Origin: Leptodesmis sichuanensis A121
GTDB taxonomy: Bacteria; Cyanobacteriota; Cyanobacteriia; Leptolyngbyales; Leptolyngbyaceae
Length of the DNA stretch: 64,000 bases
Assembly: GCF_021379005.1 (NCBI RefSeq)
Contig: NZ_CP075171.1
Span: 3,410,001-3,474,000 of the forward strand
Direction of reading: 5' to 3'
Below the pieces are notes generated by a model. The model was not told the origin of the DNA. It ran no database searches and saw only the letters and a list, made by a program, of their open reading frames with translations. Both the position numbers and the translations under genes were made by a program. Shown here piece after piece: positions 16,361 through 25,701 of the stretch; position 1 is the stretch's first letter; each line of letters starts with the position of its first letter.

Positions 16361-17632
16361 CTAAGTTGGTTGGATGGGGAAGAGGGATTGCAAATCGGCT
16401 CGATTGCGGGGAATTTTGGTGGGAGATAGGGTTTCATAAAATAGCGTTTCATAGAAAAAGCATGAAGCCCCTGCAAATTGTCTCTGCCGGGTGGCTTGCA
16501 CCTGCTCCCGTAGCTGATTGAAACTGACTGGCTTGCTTTGTAATCCAGCGAGAATGCCGATCGCAGTGGGAATATGAAATCGAGCATCAACAACTTCAGC
16601 CTTATCAATTTCACCGATAAAAGTGGAGAGGTTGTCCCGATAAACCTGTAATGCTAATTCTTCGATCAATCCTTCCTGTTCCCACAGTCGCCAATCAACG
16701 GCATAGTTGCGCCGTACAAAGTCTAACGGATTGGGAGAAAGGGAAATTAGGCAGGGTTTTTGAGTTTTAACCGCTCTAAAGATGCGCCTGAACAGGGCCG
16801 TCACTTTGTCCGTCAGCCATTGCAAGCGCACCGGATCACGAGGATTGAGTGGCATCAGTTGCTCTTGATTGTCCTGCCGATACAGTGCTCTGGTAAAGGA
16901 GTCATAGCCTAACTCAACGGGTAAACCAAAGTTATCATCTAACTGAACGCCAGCAATTTCATAGCGAGTGGCCACATCTTTCACCAGGTCAATGATGAAT
17001 TGCTGCACTTCTGGATGCGTCGGATTCAGCCAGGCCATCCCGTTCTGAATCAAGTTTCCCTGCTGATCGGCGGTGACCAGATGGCGATTGCGGGTCACGA
17101 TCGGCGCATTGGGAGGAGCCTTCAGCCCATACTCAAACCAGGGAATGACCCGAAATTTGAATGGTTTCGCGACTTCAATCAGTTCCGCCAGCATATCCCG
17201 CTGGTTAAAATTGGCATCCGGGATCACGGCTGAACCGATAAAGTCCTGCGCGATCGGGCTGGGATAGAGCGTAAACCCTCGACTCCATACATTTGGATAA
17301 ACGGTGTTGAATCCTAACTGGCTCAGAGCCTGTAACCCTTGCTGCAGATTGCCGCGGGAGGTAAGCACGGTACTGTCAGTCAGGGTTAACCAGGCAGCCC
17401 GTAATTCTTGCATCGCTACCTGCACATGAGGCAGATAAAAATATCCCAGCTTACCGAATCCACTCACAGGCTTCGTTAATTCGACAAAGCAGTGATTCCC
17501 CACCCGGAAGGCATACTGCACGTCAAACGTTTGTCCAGCCGTCACACTAATCTTGTCCTGGGGTAACAAGCTGCTCGCTGCCAGCGTCGCTCTCTTCAAA
17601 AATGTATTTTGAATAATCTTGACAATGGGCAT
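16361..17632 (-). CDS. Glycoside-hydrolase-like GHL10 family protein
   Basis: About 423 residues from the ATG at 17632. After an SH3-like N-terminal domain (residues 1-70) comes the GHL10 barrel: ELRAAWLTLTDSTVLTSRG, LGFNTVYPNVWSRGFTLYPS, FRVIPWFEYGLKAP, MAWLNPTHPEVQQFIIDLV and GVQLDDNFGLP. These are the standard landmarks of the DUF187/GHL10 family, which is found widely in cyanobacteria and probably acts on an extracellular or cell-wall glycan. Longer starts (GTG 17701, TTG 17707) add 23-25 residues that do not look like a signal peptide. Confidence 0.85.
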   Translation of the reverse strand: MPIVKIIQNTFLKRATLAASSLLPQDKISVTAGQTFDVQYAFRVGNHCFVELTKPVSGFGKLGYFYLPHVQVAMQELRAAWLTLTDSTVLTSRGNLQQGLQALSQLGFNTVYPNVWSRGFTLYPSPIAQDFIGSAVIPDANFNQRDMLAELIEVAKPFKFRVIPWFEYGLKAPPNAPIVTRNRHLVTADQQGNLIQNGMAWLNPTHPEVQQFIIDLVKDVATRYEIAGVQLDDNFGLPVELGYDSFTRALYRQDNQEQLMPLNPRDPVRLQWLTDKVTALFRRIFRAVKTQKPCLISLSPNPLDFVRRNYAVDWRLWEQEGLIEELALQVYRDNLSTFIGEIDKAEVVDARFHIPTAIGILAGLQSKPVSFNQLREQVQATRQRQFAGASCFFYETLFYETLSPTKIPRNRADLQSLFPIQPT

Positions 17633-17782
17633 GGTTAGCGGTGACTCAAGAGAGATCTGGCCTCCATCATACGGCCCATGAAAGACTATGATTGGGGACA
17701 CGCTCAAAAGCTTAACAAATAGATTTTATTGAAGATAATTGAGTCGTGGGCGCAGCACACAGGATAAAGGGCACAGGACAAT

Positions 17783-19024
17783 ATGCGTGTAATTGGTCTC
17801 ATCAGTGGTACGTCCGTCGATGGTATTGATGCCGCCCTGGTTGAAATTTCTGGGTTTACCGAGGATTTGCAGGTTAATTTACTGGCAGGCAGCACCTTTC
17901 CCTATCCAACCGTGTTGCGCGAGAAAATTTTGGCTGTCTGTAGTGGGGCGGCTCTGTCGATGGTAGAACTGGCTGATTTGGATGATGCGATCGCCGAGCA
18001 ATTTGCCCAGGCTGCTCTAGCTATTCAACAGGAACAACCCCATGCTGCCTTGATTGGCTCCCACGGCCAAACCGTCTTCCACCGCCCCCCTTCAACTCAT
18101 CATTCAAAATTCATCATTCAAAATTCTCCTGCTTCCCTGGGCTACAGTTTGCAACTGGGACGAGGGGATCTGATCGCCGATCGCACAGGCATCCTGACTG
18201 TGAGTAATTTTCGGGCGGCAGATATTGCGGCGGGAGGACAGGGTGCGCCTCTGGTGCCGAAGTTGGATGCCTGTCTACTCAGTCGTCCTGACCAGTCTTG
18301 CTGTGTGCAAAATATTGGCGGTATTGGCAATGTCACTTACTTACCTGCCAGAAAAGAAGATAGCTGGGAAGCGTCTGTCATCGGGTGGGATACTGGCCCT
18401 GGCAATAGCCTGCTCGATCTGGCCGTTCATCAGCTAACCAATGGCGCTCAAACCTACGATCGCAATGGCGAGTGGGCAGCGACCGGATACCCCTGTCAGC
18501 CGCTCGTGAATCAATGGCTCCAGCAAGACTTCTTTCATCAACCGCCCCCCAAATCCACCGGACGAGAACTGTTTGGGATGGATTACTTGCAGCAGTGTCT
18601 GCGCGATTGCCAGCAACATCAGGTCACTCAACCTGCTGACATTCTGGCTACCCTTACCGAGCTGACAGTTGCCTCCATTGCTCATAGCTACCGTTCTTGT
18701 TTGCCCCAAATGCCGGATCAAGTTTTACTCTGTGGCGGAGGCAGCAAAAATCAATACTTAAAACAACGCTTGCAGGCACTTTTAGGAGCAATTCCCGTCA
18801 AAACGACGGATGAGGTGGGGCTGAATGCCGATTTTAAAGAGGCGATCGCTTTTGCGGTACTGGCCTACTGGCGAATTCACCACATCCCAGGCAATCTACC
18901 CGCCGTTACAGGAGCGCGTCAGGCTGTTTTACTCGGAGAGATTCATCCAGTAGTAGAATTGCCCGTGCGCTACCCTGTTAGCGGCTCAGGTCAACCGATG
19001 CGTGATAGCATGAATTACCATTGA
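17783..19024 (+). CDS. anmK: Anhydro-N-acetylmuramic acid kinase AnmK
   Basis: Phosphorylates 1,6-anhydro-MurNAc to MurNAc-6-P in peptidoglycan recycling. Motifs: [68 protein letters not shown]. Length (413) is slightly above the family because a 14-bp unit (TCATCATTCAAAAT) is present twice at 18097-18124. It inserts a peptide reading [12 protein letters not shown] between FHRPP and [14 protein letters not shown], a loop that is short in other AnmK proteins. The frame is kept and all motifs survive, so the enzyme is probably active. Confidence 0.93.
   Translation: MRVIGLISGTSVDGIDAALVEISGFTEDLQVNLLAGSTFPYPTVLREKILAVCSGAALSMVELADLDDAIAEQFAQAALAIQQEQPHAALIGSHGQTVFHRPPSTHHSKFIIQNSPASLGYSLQLGRGDLIADRTGILTVSNFRAADIAAGGQGAPLVPKLDACLLSRPDQSCCVQNIGGIGNVTYLPARKEDSWEASVIGWDTGPGNSLLDLAVHQLTNGAQTYDRNGEWAATGYPCQPLVNQWLQQDFFHQPPPKSTGRELFGMDYLQQCLRDCQQHQVTQPADILATLTELTVASIAHSYRSCLPQMPDQVLLCGGGSKNQYLKQRLQALLGAIPVKTTDEVGLNADFKEAIAFAVLAYWRIHHIPGNLPAVTGARQAVLLGEIHPVVELPVRYPVSGSGQPMRDSMNYH
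18097..18127. repeat. In-frame tandem repeat inside anmK
   Basis: Two adjacent copies of the 14-mer TCATCATTCAAAAT (two heptamers each) and the first bases of a third, within the coding sequence and kept in frame. Confidence 0.85.
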
Positions 19025-19030
19025 ACCAGC

Positions 19031-19513
19031 ATGGCGCACGGGTCGTCGAAGCAAGGAATTAGGATTGTGGCTCATACCTTTTTGATTCAGCCAGGACGTT
19101 GGACGATGCAAGGGCACTGGCTAGAACGAAATGAAATGCCAGTCTCTGTTATGGGAAAGACACTGGTTGGTTGGAGCCGCGATGATTGGTTTACGATGGT
19201 CACCAAGCTGATTTTTCCAGGAACGGAGCGAGAAGAAATTTCTCTTCAGTACCGGGGGCGTATGGATGCCGGGGAACGCCAGTATACCTTTGTGTTACAA
19301 CATAGTTTGCTGGGTCGGGTGGAAGGAGAAGGCTGGTTGGCTCAGGAATCGATCGTGCAGCGCTACTGGGCGATCGGCGATCGGCAGCGGCGCAGTGGTT
19401 TTGAAACCCTCTACCGCCTGAATGAAAATACCTATTACCTTTCTAGTGGCATCATGGCTGGCCATTATCTCACCAGTACGATGGAGGCAACGTTAGAAAG
19501 GCAGTTAGAGTAG
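19031..19513 (+). CDS. Conserved hypothetical protein downstream of anmK
   Basis: A 160-residue soluble protein starting six bases after the anmK stop. It reads as a beta-rich domain: GIRIVAHTFLIQPGRWTMQG, ISLQYRGRMDAGERQYTFVL and LYRLNENTYYLSSGIMAGHYLTSTME. The pattern resembles a lipocalin-like or heme-lyase-like barrel of cyanobacteria, but the family was not recognised. It is likely co-transcribed with anmK by proximity. Confidence 0.6.
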   Translation: MAHGSSKQGIRIVAHTFLIQPGRWTMQGHWLERNEMPVSVMGKTLVGWSRDDWFTMVTKLIFPGTEREEISLQYRGRMDAGERQYTFVLQHSLLGRVEGEGWLAQESIVQRYWAIGDRQRRSGFETLYRLNENTYYLSSGIMAGHYLTSTMEATLERQLE

Positions 19514-19633
19514 GTAGGCAGTCTCCCATCTTAACCTATCAAAAAATCAATAATATTGAGTGGCTACAATAGCTTTACGGGATTACTAAAGGGGAAGAGC
19601 TTCAGAGAGGATTCATATTTGTTGACTGCTCCT

Positions 19634-21178
19634 ATGGCAACAGACTCAAACATCGGTCGTTTACTCAATGGGCGCTACCACCTGGTTGAACTGGTGGGTA
19701 AAGGGGCTATGGGACGGGTCTACCGGGCCGAGGATGTTGTGTTGGGCAGTGTGATTGCGGTCAAATTCCTGTCCCATACCTTGCTGAACTCCAAGATGCG
19801 CGATCGCTTCAACAGTGAAGCCCGCACCTGTGCCCAGCTAGCCCAAAAAAGTATCCATATCGTGCGAGTGACGGACTTTGGCGTGGACGAAAACGAGGTG
19901 CCATTCTACGTCATGGAGTACCTGCAAGGGCAAAGTCTAAATGAGATGATCAGTCGGCAGTTATTGCCTCTGCCCAAGTTTCTTAGTCTGGCTCGGCAAA
20001 TCTGCTTAGGACTCCAGTGCGCCCATGAAGGCATTCTGGTAGAGAAGCAACTCTGTCCCATCATCCACCGGGACATCAAACCCAGCAACATTCTGGTGAC
20101 ACCCAACCCGATGCTGGGCGATCTGGTGAAAATTCTAGACTTCGGCATTGCCAAACTGTTGCAGGAAGATTCAGGTCAGACCAGTTCCTTTATGGGTACT
20201 CTCCCCTATTCTTCGCCCGAGCAAATGGAGGGTCAGGATCTGGATCCCCGTTCAGATATCTACAGTCTGGGGATCTTGATGTTTGAAATGCTGACAGGCA
20301 AGATGCCATTGCAGGCTGAAACTCACTCGTTTGGTGGTTGGTATAAGGCCCATCATTATCTGCCTCCCCGCACCTTTCAATCGGTAAACCCCAGCTTGAG
20401 ATTGCCGAAAGCGCTGGAAGTGCTGGTTATGGCCTGTCTGGAGAAAAAGGCAGCCAATCGGCCTCAGTCGATCGCGGAAATTTTGAAAGCTCTGGTGCCC
20501 CTGGAAGAGCGCTATACTGCCAGCCGTCAGGTCGGTAGCCGGATTGGGGAAGCATTAGCCAAGAAGTCTCCGGTCAAGAATCCTGCTACCCAATCAACCC
20601 TTTTGACAGAAGAAATCTGTCAACTGGCGACCTGGCCCAAGGATAAACCCGTTGCTCAAATCGTTTTTCCGCAGGTGTTGAACCGGGGTAAGGAAGCGAT
20701 GGCCGCCATCTGGGTAATGCTACCTCAACAGGAAATCCGTAGCCTTCAGGTAAATCGCCTCTACAATCGAATTTATCGAAATTTCCTATGTTCCATGTCT
20801 CCGCATCCCATGATCCTCTGGCTGACTGCTATTTATAATCGCTTTCACAGTCAGAACAATGGGCCTCGCTGGTTACGCTGTTATCTAGATCTCAAAACTT
20901 CCCAGGGACGAGAAATGATCCGGCTGTTGGGGGAAACAGGCGAGTATCGCATCCTCCTCTTTGCTCTGGAGTCTCCCGAACAGTGTGCTCACGCGATTAA
21001 CGTCACTATCCATCCCTCCCAATGTTCCCTCCTCAAACAGTGGGCTATCACGAGCCAATCTTCTATTACTGTCGGTCAAGCCACGACCTCCAAAACGTTG
21101 TTGCAGGCAGAATTTGAGAAATTGAAACCCAAGGTTGTAGAAGAACTGGAAAGCTCCTCGAACACGTCGGTCTGGTGA
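19634..21178 (+). CDS. Serine/threonine protein kinase with unknown C-terminal domain
   Basis: About 514 residues from the ATG at 19634. The N-terminal Hanks-type kinase domain (residues 15-290) is complete: GKGAMGRVYRA (glycine loop), IAVKFL (Lys), HRDIKPSNILV (catalytic loop), ILDFGIAKL (DFG), GTLPYSSPEQ (activation segment) and DIYSLGILMFEMLTGKMP. No membrane segment is seen, so it is cytoplasmic. The last 180 residues (AAIWVMLPQQEIRSLQVNRL onward) form an unrecognised domain, possibly regulatory. An in-frame TTG at 19556 could add 26 residues. Confidence 0.9.
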   Translation: MATDSNIGRLLNGRYHLVELVGKGAMGRVYRAEDVVLGSVIAVKFLSHTLLNSKMRDRFNSEARTCAQLAQKSIHIVRVTDFGVDENEVPFYVMEYLQGQSLNEMISRQLLPLPKFLSLARQICLGLQCAHEGILVEKQLCPIIHRDIKPSNILVTPNPMLGDLVKILDFGIAKLLQEDSGQTSSFMGTLPYSSPEQMEGQDLDPRSDIYSLGILMFEMLTGKMPLQAETHSFGGWYKAHHYLPPRTFQSVNPSLRLPKALEVLVMACLEKKAANRPQSIAEILKALVPLEERYTASRQVGSRIGEALAKKSPVKNPATQSTLLTEEICQLATWPKDKPVAQIVFPQVLNRGKEAMAAIWVMLPQQEIRSLQVNRLYNRIYRNFLCSMSPHPMILWLTAIYNRFHSQNNGPRWLRCYLDLKTSQGREMIRLLGETGEYRILLFALESPEQCAHAINVTIHPSQCSLLKQWAITSQSSITVGQATTSKTLLQAEFEKLKPKVVEELESSSNTSVW

Positions 21179-21202
21179 ATAGCAGCTAGTAGATCGTGGC
21201 TA

Positions 21203-21223
21203 GTTAAGAGTTAAAAGTGAAGC
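21203..21223 (+). repeat. Heptamer flank left of palindrome copy A
   Basis: GTTAAGA, GTTAAAA, GTGAAGC: three heptamers directly before the 73-bp palindrome. They are in inverted orientation to the heptamers at 21322-21370 (ACTCAAA, ACTTTTC, ACTCTTC and so on) on the other side. Confidence 0.6.
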
Positions 21224-21224
21224 A

Positions 21225-21297
21225 TAAACCTTGTCCAAGTCCAGAACCAGGGTTTCTCTGATCGGAAAACGACCGTTCTCTCGCTGGGCTTGGTTTA
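21225..21297 (-). repeat. 73-bp palindromic element, copy A
   Basis: Starts TAAACC and ends GGTTTA. Orientation is reversed relative to the form TAAACCAAGTCCAG. It has the inner AGTCCAGAACC and AACGACCGTTCT blocks shared by all copies. It lies between the kinase gene and the TPR-glycosyltransferase gene (convergent). Confidence 0.9.
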
Positions 21298-21360
21298 AAT
21301 GGGGAGTGGCCTTGGGTATAGACTCAAAACTTTTCACTCTTCATTCTCAACTCAGAGCTT

Positions 21361-23007
21361 TCAACTCTTGTCTCTAGCTTCTTTCAGGGCTTCAACCACT
21401 CGCTGCATGACACCCTGCCAGTCTCCAGGATGGCTTTGACGAAATAGTCGCATGGTGGGATACCAGGGACTGTCTTGCCGGTTGAGCAACCAGCGCCAGT
21501 CAGCCACATGAGCGAGTAAAACCCAGACGGGAGTAGCCAGAGCACCTGCCAGATGGGCGACTGATGTATCTACAGTAATTACCAGGTCGAGCTGGGCGAT
21601 CGCATCTGCTGTGTCTGCCATATCCTGCAACTGCTCACTCAGATCGATAAGGCGAGATTGCCAGCCCAACTCTGCAATTTCCAGTTGAGGAATGCCCTTT
21701 TGCAAGCTGTAAAAGCTGACTTCAGGAACGTCCAGGAGGGAGTGAAATTCCTGTAGAGAAAAGGAACGGGTTTGATTGTGTTTGTAGAGATTGCCCCCTG
21801 ACCAGACCAGGCCGACTTTTAATTTTGGATTTTGGATTGTGGATTTTGGCTGTTTGCTGTCGCTGGAGCCGCTAAATGCAGCAGGTGATGTCGCAGCCAG
21901 AGTTGGCAGTTCTAAATTCACTCTGGGTGGCCGTAGATAGGGAACTTGATGGGGAACAGTGTCGAGGGTGGTTCCCAGAATTCCGGGTAGGCTGAGTAGC
22001 GGAGCATAGGTATCAAACGCTGGCAGTGGCATCCCTAAGGGAATAAATTGATCAATTCCCGGCAGACTGGAAAACAGGCGCATCAAAGGCTGATGGCAGG
22101 TCAGAATGACCCGTCCACCTCGCTCAGTGACCAGGGGAACATAGCGGATGAATTGGATGGTGTCTCCTAACCCTTGTTCGGCATGGAGAAGCAAGGTTTT
22201 TCCAGAAAAATTAGAGCCATCCCAGACGGGCTGCTTAAATGGACAGGGTGGAAAATCTGCCGTTTTTAACCGCCATTCATACTCCGGAAAGCCCTGCTGA
22301 AAGTCGCCCTTCTGAAGCAGGATCAAGGCCCGGTTATAACGGGCAATGGGATGGGTGGGATTAATGCTCAGGGCTTGATTGATATGGGCCAGACCGTCAT
22401 CGACCTTACCCTGATCCAGGACAGCTTTCGCTAGACTGATGAGCGCATCAACGTTATGGGGTTGGTGGATCAAGGCTTGCCGATGAAAATGAGCCGCCAG
22501 GTTAGGTTTTCCCTGGTATTGCAATACGACTCCAATCCGATTCAGCACATCAGCACTGGTGGGATTAGCAGCCAGTGCCTGTTGATAGTGGTGGAGTGCC
22601 TGCTCCAGCATTCCCTGTTCTTGATAAATGTTGGCCAGGGCTTTCTGGGCCTGTTCGTTTCTGGGTTCAAAGTTGACGATCCAGTTGAGATTAGCGATCG
22701 CCTCATCAATCTGCTTTTTTCCTAGTTTCCACAGAGCCAGGTTCAAATTTTCCCGCGCTTGCCGATGGTTGGGCTGCAAAGCCAGTGCCTGTCGGTAGAG
22801 TGCCATTCCCTCCTCTAACTTGTCGCGTTGACAGGCAATCACCCCCATGAGGGACAAAGCATCCACCTGCTGAGGCTGCTGCGCCAGAATTTGTCGGTAA
22901 AGCTGCTCGGCCTGGTCGAGGTGCCCGGCTTGATGGTAAGCGATCGCGGCCTTCAGAGCTTCTGCACTGTTAATCGGTTGGGGAGAGGAGGAAAATGGGC
23001 TTTGCAC
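21361..23007 (-). CDS. TPR-repeat protein with glycosyltransferase-9-like C-terminal domain
   Basis: A 548-residue protein. Residues 10-260 contain about seven TPR units (for example HQAGHLDQAEQLYRQILAQQP and YQEQGMLEQALHHYQQALAA), followed by a GT-B type domain with AEQGLGDTIQFIRYVP, KVGLVWSGG and LVITVDTSVAHLAGALATPVW, typical of bacterial TPR glycosyltransferases. It may glycosylate a protein or polysaccharide. Four heptamers in frame (21823-21850) put a peptide reading PKSTIQNPKLK before KVGLVWSGG, in a linker. The 3' end overlaps the heptamer array flanking palindrome A. Confidence 0.87.
   Translation of the reverse strand: MQSPFSSSPQPINSAEALKAAIAYHQAGHLDQAEQLYRQILAQQPQQVDALSLMGVIACQRDKLEEGMALYRQALALQPNHRQARENLNLALWKLGKKQIDEAIANLNWIVNFEPRNEQAQKALANIYQEQGMLEQALHHYQQALAANPTSADVLNRIGVVLQYQGKPNLAAHFHRQALIHQPHNVDALISLAKAVLDQGKVDDGLAHINQALSINPTHPIARYNRALILLQKGDFQQGFPEYEWRLKTADFPPCPFKQPVWDGSNFSGKTLLLHAEQGLGDTIQFIRYVPLVTERGGRVILTCHQPLMRLFSSLPGIDQFIPLGMPLPAFDTYAPLLSLPGILGTTLDTVPHQVPYLRPPRVNLELPTLAATSPAAFSGSSDSKQPKSTIQNPKLKVGLVWSGGNLYKHNQTRSFSLQEFHSLLDVPEVSFYSLQKGIPQLEIAELGWQSRLIDLSEQLQDMADTADAIAQLDLVITVDTSVAHLAGALATPVWVLLAHVADWRWLLNRQDSPWYPTMRLFRQSHPGDWQGVMQRVVEALKEARDKS
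21823..21850. repeat. In-frame heptamer array in the TPR-glycosyltransferase gene
   Basis: TTTTGGA, TTTTGGA, TTGTGGA, TTTTGGC: exactly four heptamers inside the coding sequence. Confidence 0.85.
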
Positions 23008-23139
23008 ACCAGAACCTTGACTTGTAGATTGTGAACAGGCTCAGTCTAGCTTGCCCAGTGGCTGGTCACAATTAAACTGAAGGGAACTCTTGCGTCTTAG
23101 ACTCAAGCATTCTAGGCTGTGTTTTAAAACTCTTCGATC

Positions 23140-23213
23140 CTCCCTAACCCTCCTTAAAAAGGAGGGAACCGAGCCGTTCAAAGTCCCCCTTTTGAAGGGG
23201 GATTTAGGGGGAT
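23140..23213. repeat. Double-hairpin dispersed repeat
   Basis: CCCTCCTT-AAA-AAGGAGGG followed by CCCCCTTTTGAAGGGGG and GATTTAGGGGGA. A degenerate piece of the same repeat occurs at 16297-16340. It lies in the 376-base gap 23008-23383, which otherwise holds only palindrome copy B. Confidence 0.75.
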
Positions 23214-23268
23214 CACTATAGAATAAACGAACGAACCAGAAGGTTTTAAAACATGCCCTACGTTTTTC

Positions 23269-23341
23269 TAAACCAAGTCCACCGAGAAAACGGTCGTTTT
23301 CCGATCAGAGAAACCACGGTTCTGGACTTGGACAAGGTTTA
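23269..23341 (+). repeat. 73-bp palindromic element, copy B
   Basis: Full length, TAAACCAAGTCCACCGAG at the left and TTGGACAAGGTTTA at the right. It is located 42 bases past the end of the small zinc-ribbon-like gene. Confidence 0.9.
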
Positions 23342-23383
23342 ATTGGCAAGCAGCCTGATGGAATTGGTGAACTTGTAGGGTTC

Positions 23384-23674
23384 TTAATCCTCAAAGGGGT
23401 TAAAAAATTCTGGGCGAGGGGGCATCTCTCGTTCCTGATTAGCCAGTTCAGATGGGGGACGATCGCTGCTCCAGGCCCACCAGGCTGTATGACACTCACA
23501 AAGATAAAATTCCTGCCACTTGCGGCGACGGTCTTCTGTGTAAACAGGCGATCGCCGATTAATCCAAACTCGGGTCGCCGCCTTGCTCAGTGCTCGACAG
23601 GAGGGGCACTGAAATTCCGCTGCATGAGTGGCAGTTTGAGTCCAGTCAGGAGGATTTGGATCAAACGCTTCCAT
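23384..23674 (-). CDS. Conserved small protein with CxxC and CxC motifs
   Basis: 96 residues from the ATG at 23674 (a GTG or ATG at 23683 is also in frame). The sequence reads FQCPSCRALSKAATRVWINR, then RRRKWQEFYLCECHTAWWAW. Two cysteine pairs about 40 residues apart could bind zinc like a small ribbon domain. The WINRRSPVYTEDRRRKWQEF core looks strongly conserved and I recall it from other cyanobacteria. Its function is unknown. Confidence 0.7.
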   Translation of the reverse strand: MEAFDPNPPDWTQTATHAAEFQCPSCRALSKAATRVWINRRSPVYTEDRRRKWQEFYLCECHTAWWAWSSDRPPSELANQEREMPPRPEFFNPFED

Positions 23675-23768
23675 ACTGTTCACCGCTTCAACCGTTTAAT
23701 TTACTCACCCATTATCAACATTCTATGGAGCAGATGGCAGAAGGGTAAAAGAAGATAGGCCCTCCAAT

Positions 23769-23841
23769 TAAATCAAATCCAGCTAGAGAACAGTCGTTTT
23801 CCAACCATAGAAATTCCGGTTCTGGACTTGGACAAGGTTTA
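23769..23841 (+). repeat. 73-bp palindromic element, copy C
   Basis: Slightly diverged copy starting TAAATCAAATCCAGC and ending TTGGACAAGGTTTA. It lies between the CxxC protein gene and the nucleoside transporter gene. Confidence 0.85.
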
Positions 23842-23963
23842 AGTTTTGAAAATTCACCTCTCCTTCCGGGATGCTAAAACCCTGATTCTCGCGTATTTTG
23901 GTTATGGTTTTACCGTGCTGCCACGATCGCCATCCCCAAATTATTACTGCGAGGAAAATGCCC

Positions 23964-25607
23964 ATGTCCATTCTTAACCTGATCTCGCTACTTGGCATTT
24001 TTGGTCTTTGTTTCATTGCCTGGTTGTTTTCCGAGAATCGCAGTTTGAGAGTGTTTCCCTGGCGCCTCACGATCATGGGAATTTTGCTGCAGCTCGTGTT
24101 TGGGGCTGCAATTTTTCTATTTCCACCCACACGAGAGGCTTTACAGGTTTTCAGTGATCTCCTGAATGTCATCTTTGATGCGGCAGATTATGGTGCAAAC
24201 TTTGTCTTTGGTCGCAATATTGTGCCGCTGCCCGATAAACCTGCTGATGTTAATCTGGGCTACATTTTTGCGTTCCGGGCACTCCCAACGGTGATCTTTT
24301 TCTCAGGTCTAATGGCATTGCTTTACAACCTGGGGATTATTCAGGTGATTACGAATGTATTTGCCAAGATTTTTTACTCGGTGATGCGGTTGAGTGGGGC
24401 TGAAGCCTTAAGTGGAGCGGCCAATATTTTTGTGGGGATTGAAGCGGCGATCGTGGTCAAGCCTTTCCTGGCAGACATGACTCGCAGTGAACTGTGTGCC
24501 ATCCTGGCCTGTTGCTTTGGTACAGCCGCTTCTTCCACCCTGGCAATTTATGTCAGCTTTCTCAAACCTGTATTTCCCAATATTCTGGGACACTTAATAT
24601 CGGCCTCGATCATGGCAATTCCGGCTTGCTTTGTAGTCGCCAAAATTTTGGTGCCAGAAACTCAGGTGCCGCTGACGCTAGGAGGATTGCCTAAGGAAAA
24701 AAAAGCATCCCGCCTGAGGACGGTGACTAGCAAACGGCAATTGCTCGAGGATGCAAAGCAGTTACCGATGGTAGAAGTGCCTGTCACCACGGAGGATGAA
24801 GAACTAACTGAAGTGCTGAGAAGAGAGGCTAGGGTAGAAGCTCAGGAGCGAGGAGAAACAGAATCAGTTCCCCAGGTAGAGCCTGAAGGGCCGCAGGAAA
24901 CAGTCGCAGGTGAGCCGATCGAGCGGGTTAGCCCATTAGATGCCGCGATCGTAGGAGCACTGGATGGGGTAAAAATGGCAGTCTCGATCGCGGCTGTGCT
25001 GATCTTGATCCTGGGATTGGTGTATCTGTTCAACCAGATTTTTGTGGGGTTAGCGCTGTTGCCCAGTCCGATCGGCAATATTTTCAAGGTCGTCACTCTG
25101 TCGAATATTCTGGGATTTCTATTTTTGCCCCTGACTTTCCTGACGGGAGTATCCCTGAATCCGCAGGAATTGTGGGAGTCCTCTGTGATTATTGGTCGTC
25201 GTCTGTTTGAAACGGCAATTCCGCCCTATCAAGCTCTGGCCCAGGCAGCGGCATTACCCGTGGGGCAACGAGTGATCACCGATCGGGCTGTGCTGATTAT
25301 CAGCTATGCGCTTTCTGGTTTTGCCCATCTTGCATCGGTTGGTATCTTTGTCGGTGGCACGATCGCCTTAATTCCCTCCCGTCGCAAAGACATTTCCGAA
25401 TTGGGCTGGAAGGCTTTATTTGCGGGTACTCTAGCCACCCTGATGATTGCGGCTGTATCAGGTGTTTACTATACACCGGGCAATGCCAGCATTTTAGGAG
25501 TTCAGCAAACTCCTACTTCCTCCGTCAGTCCGGCTTCAACCGCAACCCGGTTTCCTGCTGCTTCCACCCGATCTCCAGCAGTGGCTCTTTCTTCCACAGA
25601 ACGATAG
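23964..25607 (+). CDS. CNT-family nucleoside transporter (NupC-like)
   Basis: About 547 residues, multi-pass membrane protein. The start at 23964 has GAGG nine bases upstream. Family landmarks: ADYGANFVFG, FAFRALPTVIFFSGLMALLYNLG, GAEALSGAANIFVGIEAAIVVKPF, LSNILGFLFLPLTFLTGV, and the C-terminal SYALSGFAHLASVGIFVGGTI. These match concentrative, sodium- or proton-driven nucleoside carriers. Unusual is a hydrophilic, acidic insert of about 85 residues (LPKEKKASRL through GEPIERVSPLD) between transmembrane segments, and a Ser/Thr-rich tail. Confidence 0.88.
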   Translation: MSILNLISLLGIFGLCFIAWLFSENRSLRVFPWRLTIMGILLQLVFGAAIFLFPPTREALQVFSDLLNVIFDAADYGANFVFGRNIVPLPDKPADVNLGYIFAFRALPTVIFFSGLMALLYNLGIIQVITNVFAKIFYSVMRLSGAEALSGAANIFVGIEAAIVVKPFLADMTRSELCAILACCFGTAASSTLAIYVSFLKPVFPNILGHLISASIMAIPACFVVAKILVPETQVPLTLGGLPKEKKASRLRTVTSKRQLLEDAKQLPMVEVPVTTEDEELTEVLRREARVEAQERGETESVPQVEPEGPQETVAGEPIERVSPLDAAIVGALDGVKMAVSIAAVLILILGLVYLFNQIFVGLALLPSPIGNIFKVVTLSNILGFLFLPLTFLTGVSLNPQELWESSVIIGRRLFETAIPPYQALAQAAALPVGQRVITDRAVLIISYALSGFAHLASVGIFVGGTIALIPSRRKDISELGWKALFAGTLATLMIAAVSGVYYTPGNASILGVQQTPTSSVSPASTATRFPAASTRSPAVALSSTER

Positions 25608-25630
25608 AGACACAAATAGCCGCAAAAATA

Positions 25631-25651
25631 GGGTACCTGATTCAGGTACCC
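25631..25651. terminator. Hairpin between convergent genes
   Basis: GGGTACC-TGATTCA-GGTACCC, a perfect 7-bp stem with inner pairing. It lies 24 bases after the transporter stop and 50 before the end of the holin-like gene. No strong T-run. Confidence 0.5.
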
Positions 25652-25701
25652 CAACTATAATCTTCTGCTCTTGAATCGATCTTCAATCTAACAAGGCTTT
25701 A

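Noticed and set aside
17633-17707. Longer N-terminus of the GHL10 protein from TTG 17707 or GTG 17701
   Set aside because: The extra residues do not form a signal peptide and the domain starts after the ATG at 17632, although the longer form cannot be excluded.
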